Shown one piece after another: positions 63,182 through 64,000 of a stretch of 64,000 nt of DNA. Origin of the DNA: Mikania micrantha (lineage: Eukaryota > Streptophyta > Magnoliopsida > Asterales > Asteraceae); contig CM018680.1 in the NCBI GenBank assembly GCA_009363875.1, positions 15,943,608 to 16,007,607 on the forward strand. Reading direction: 5' to 3'. Each line of letters begins with the position of its first letter. Positions within the stretch are counted from its first letter, which is position 1. The notes under the pieces were generated by a model, which worked only from the letters and a program-made list of their open reading frames with translations, searched no databases and was not told where the DNA came from. The position numbers were made by a program, and so were the translations under genes.

Positions 63182-64000
63182 TAAATCTTGCTCAAACATT
63201 TTAGTTTATTAAATATTAATAAAACTTAAAAAGTACATGCTTATAAACAGAATCAATTGACTTCTATTTATTTGAAGTTTAACACAATTATAAGAATTTT
63301 GTTATCAAAAATCCTAAATGTTACACTATAATCTCGACACATAGTTCCTTGGTCACAATATGTCAATACTAATTACTAGAACCTATCCAAGTGTTTTAAG
63401 CCATACAAAATTCAAAGATAACCATACACTAAATGATTAATAACCCATGTAACCTAGTGAAGTCGGGTTAAGTGGTAAATCCTTTTACTCGACACTAGGT
63501 GTGGGTACTTAGCCATTTCCCCAACTTTAATTATCATAGATTAACCACAACTTTAATTTAACTTATAATGATTGTTTGATCTCTTAAGTTATTGTTAAAA
63601 GTTCTATGAGAACCAAATTTACAAAATACACCAAGTTATACTAAGCCATGCATGACAAGTTTCATGCATGGTTAAGTTTGTTGTATGTTTTGTTAAAAGT
63701 TTAAACATAATTTTTCATGATACAAACATAGTTACAATAGTAGTTTAGTAACCTTATATGATCAAATGGCAAACTCATATGGATAAACATAAGTTGGGAA
63801 TAAATGGTTATGATACTTAGAATACCTAATCACTAAAGATAAAAAGAATCAACATTTGTAGAACAACATGAACAAGTGCTTACAAATCATGAACCACATC
63901 AAACATAACACATGAATTTGAATACAGCCAATCTACAACAGCAAGTGAGAGCATCGGTATTCTTATACAAGTGCACATCATACTCAATCAAGGTGAGTTC
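61901..64000. other. AT-rich sequence, no gene recognised
   Basis: Very AT-rich 61970-62440. On the minus strand, 62640-62800 contains a short GC-rich open stretch (around 'cttgcggcggcgaat') that could be an exon or TE fragment, without identification. It may still belong to the E4 LTR. Ends in the window edge. Confidence 0.3.
63099..63182. repeat. (TAA)n microsatellite
   Basis: About 28 uninterrupted TAA units. It creates an artefactual poly-Asn reading frame on the plus strand. Confidence 0.97.

Noticed and set aside
62947..63204. 85-codon ORF with a poly-Asn tract
   Set aside because: It is created by the (TAA)n microsatellite.
1..64000. CRISPR arrays, bacterial operons or other prokaryotic systems
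   Set aside because: Introns, LTR/LINE/SINE elements and base composition show plant nuclear DNA. The tandem repeats found are LTR-internal minisatellites.

Overview
The window is repeat-dense nuclear DNA from a flowering plant, most likely a eudicot. Asteraceae is my guess from the look of the repeats, at low confidence. It is AT-rich. It holds one multi-exon host gene that I can reconstruct completely, many LTR retrotransposons of several lineages, a LINE, a SINE and several TIR/MITE-type elements. I see no tRNA, rRNA or CRISPR features.

Host gene. A ZPR1-type zinc-finger gene (eEF1A-binding family) runs on the minus strand from an ATG at 33922 to a stop at 14255-14257. It has 16 coding exons, all introns are GT-AG, and the spliced frame is open for 468 codons. 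Two CX2C-X25-CX2C fingers are visible. Its last intron (14341-25781) is 11.4 kb and full of transposable elements. Intron 14 (25888-29056) carries a LINE with a perfect 13-bp target duplication and a TIR element.

Left flank, 1-14254. A Ty1/copia reverse-transcriptase relic (1177-1230, resuming 10778-11430) is split by a 9.15-kb Ty3/gypsy Tekay/Del-like element on the minus strand (E1, 1627-10777, TSD ATAAT). E1 has a 3.2-kb 5' LTR. Its 3' LTR is only 1.04 kb because a deletion fused it to the integrase region.

Intron 15 of ZPR1, 14341-25781. This holds a MULE-like MITE, a copia-type gag relic interrupted by an Au-like SINE (15-bp TSD), a second gag-like domain, and a deleted Reina-like chromovirus (20131-23183). 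One LTR of the Reina element contains another MITE whose empty site is preserved in the other LTR. It also holds an unrecognised 209-codon ORF and a GC-motif TIR element.

Middle, 34-45 kb. A decayed retroelement of the same gag-like family (36000-42657) has a 2.5-kb solo LTR inserted in its reading frame. A FAR1/MULE transposase fragment follows.

Right, 45-64 kb. A second Tekay-like chromovirus with a chromodomain (E2, 45084-60177, minus) was split in its integrase by an Athila-like element with gag and protease only (E3, 47441-53777, plus, TSD ATGTG). A further related LTR (E4) starts at 61061 and runs toward the window end.

Most interesting observations: (i) a 7-bp-stem, 4-nt-loop hairpin followed by GTRAG, about 280-355 bp inside three unrelated LTRs, with different but still complementary stems; (ii) a second hairpin with a conserved GCGGAA core at the integrase-facing LTR terminus of three families; (iii) an identical 14-mer present three times in E3, one copy abutting the LTR; (iv) arrays of 13-bp TCGCG palindromes in E3; (v) three elements in which an LTR is fused directly to internal sequence by deletion; (vi) the ZPR1 introns, whose classifiable retroelements all lie antisense to the gene.
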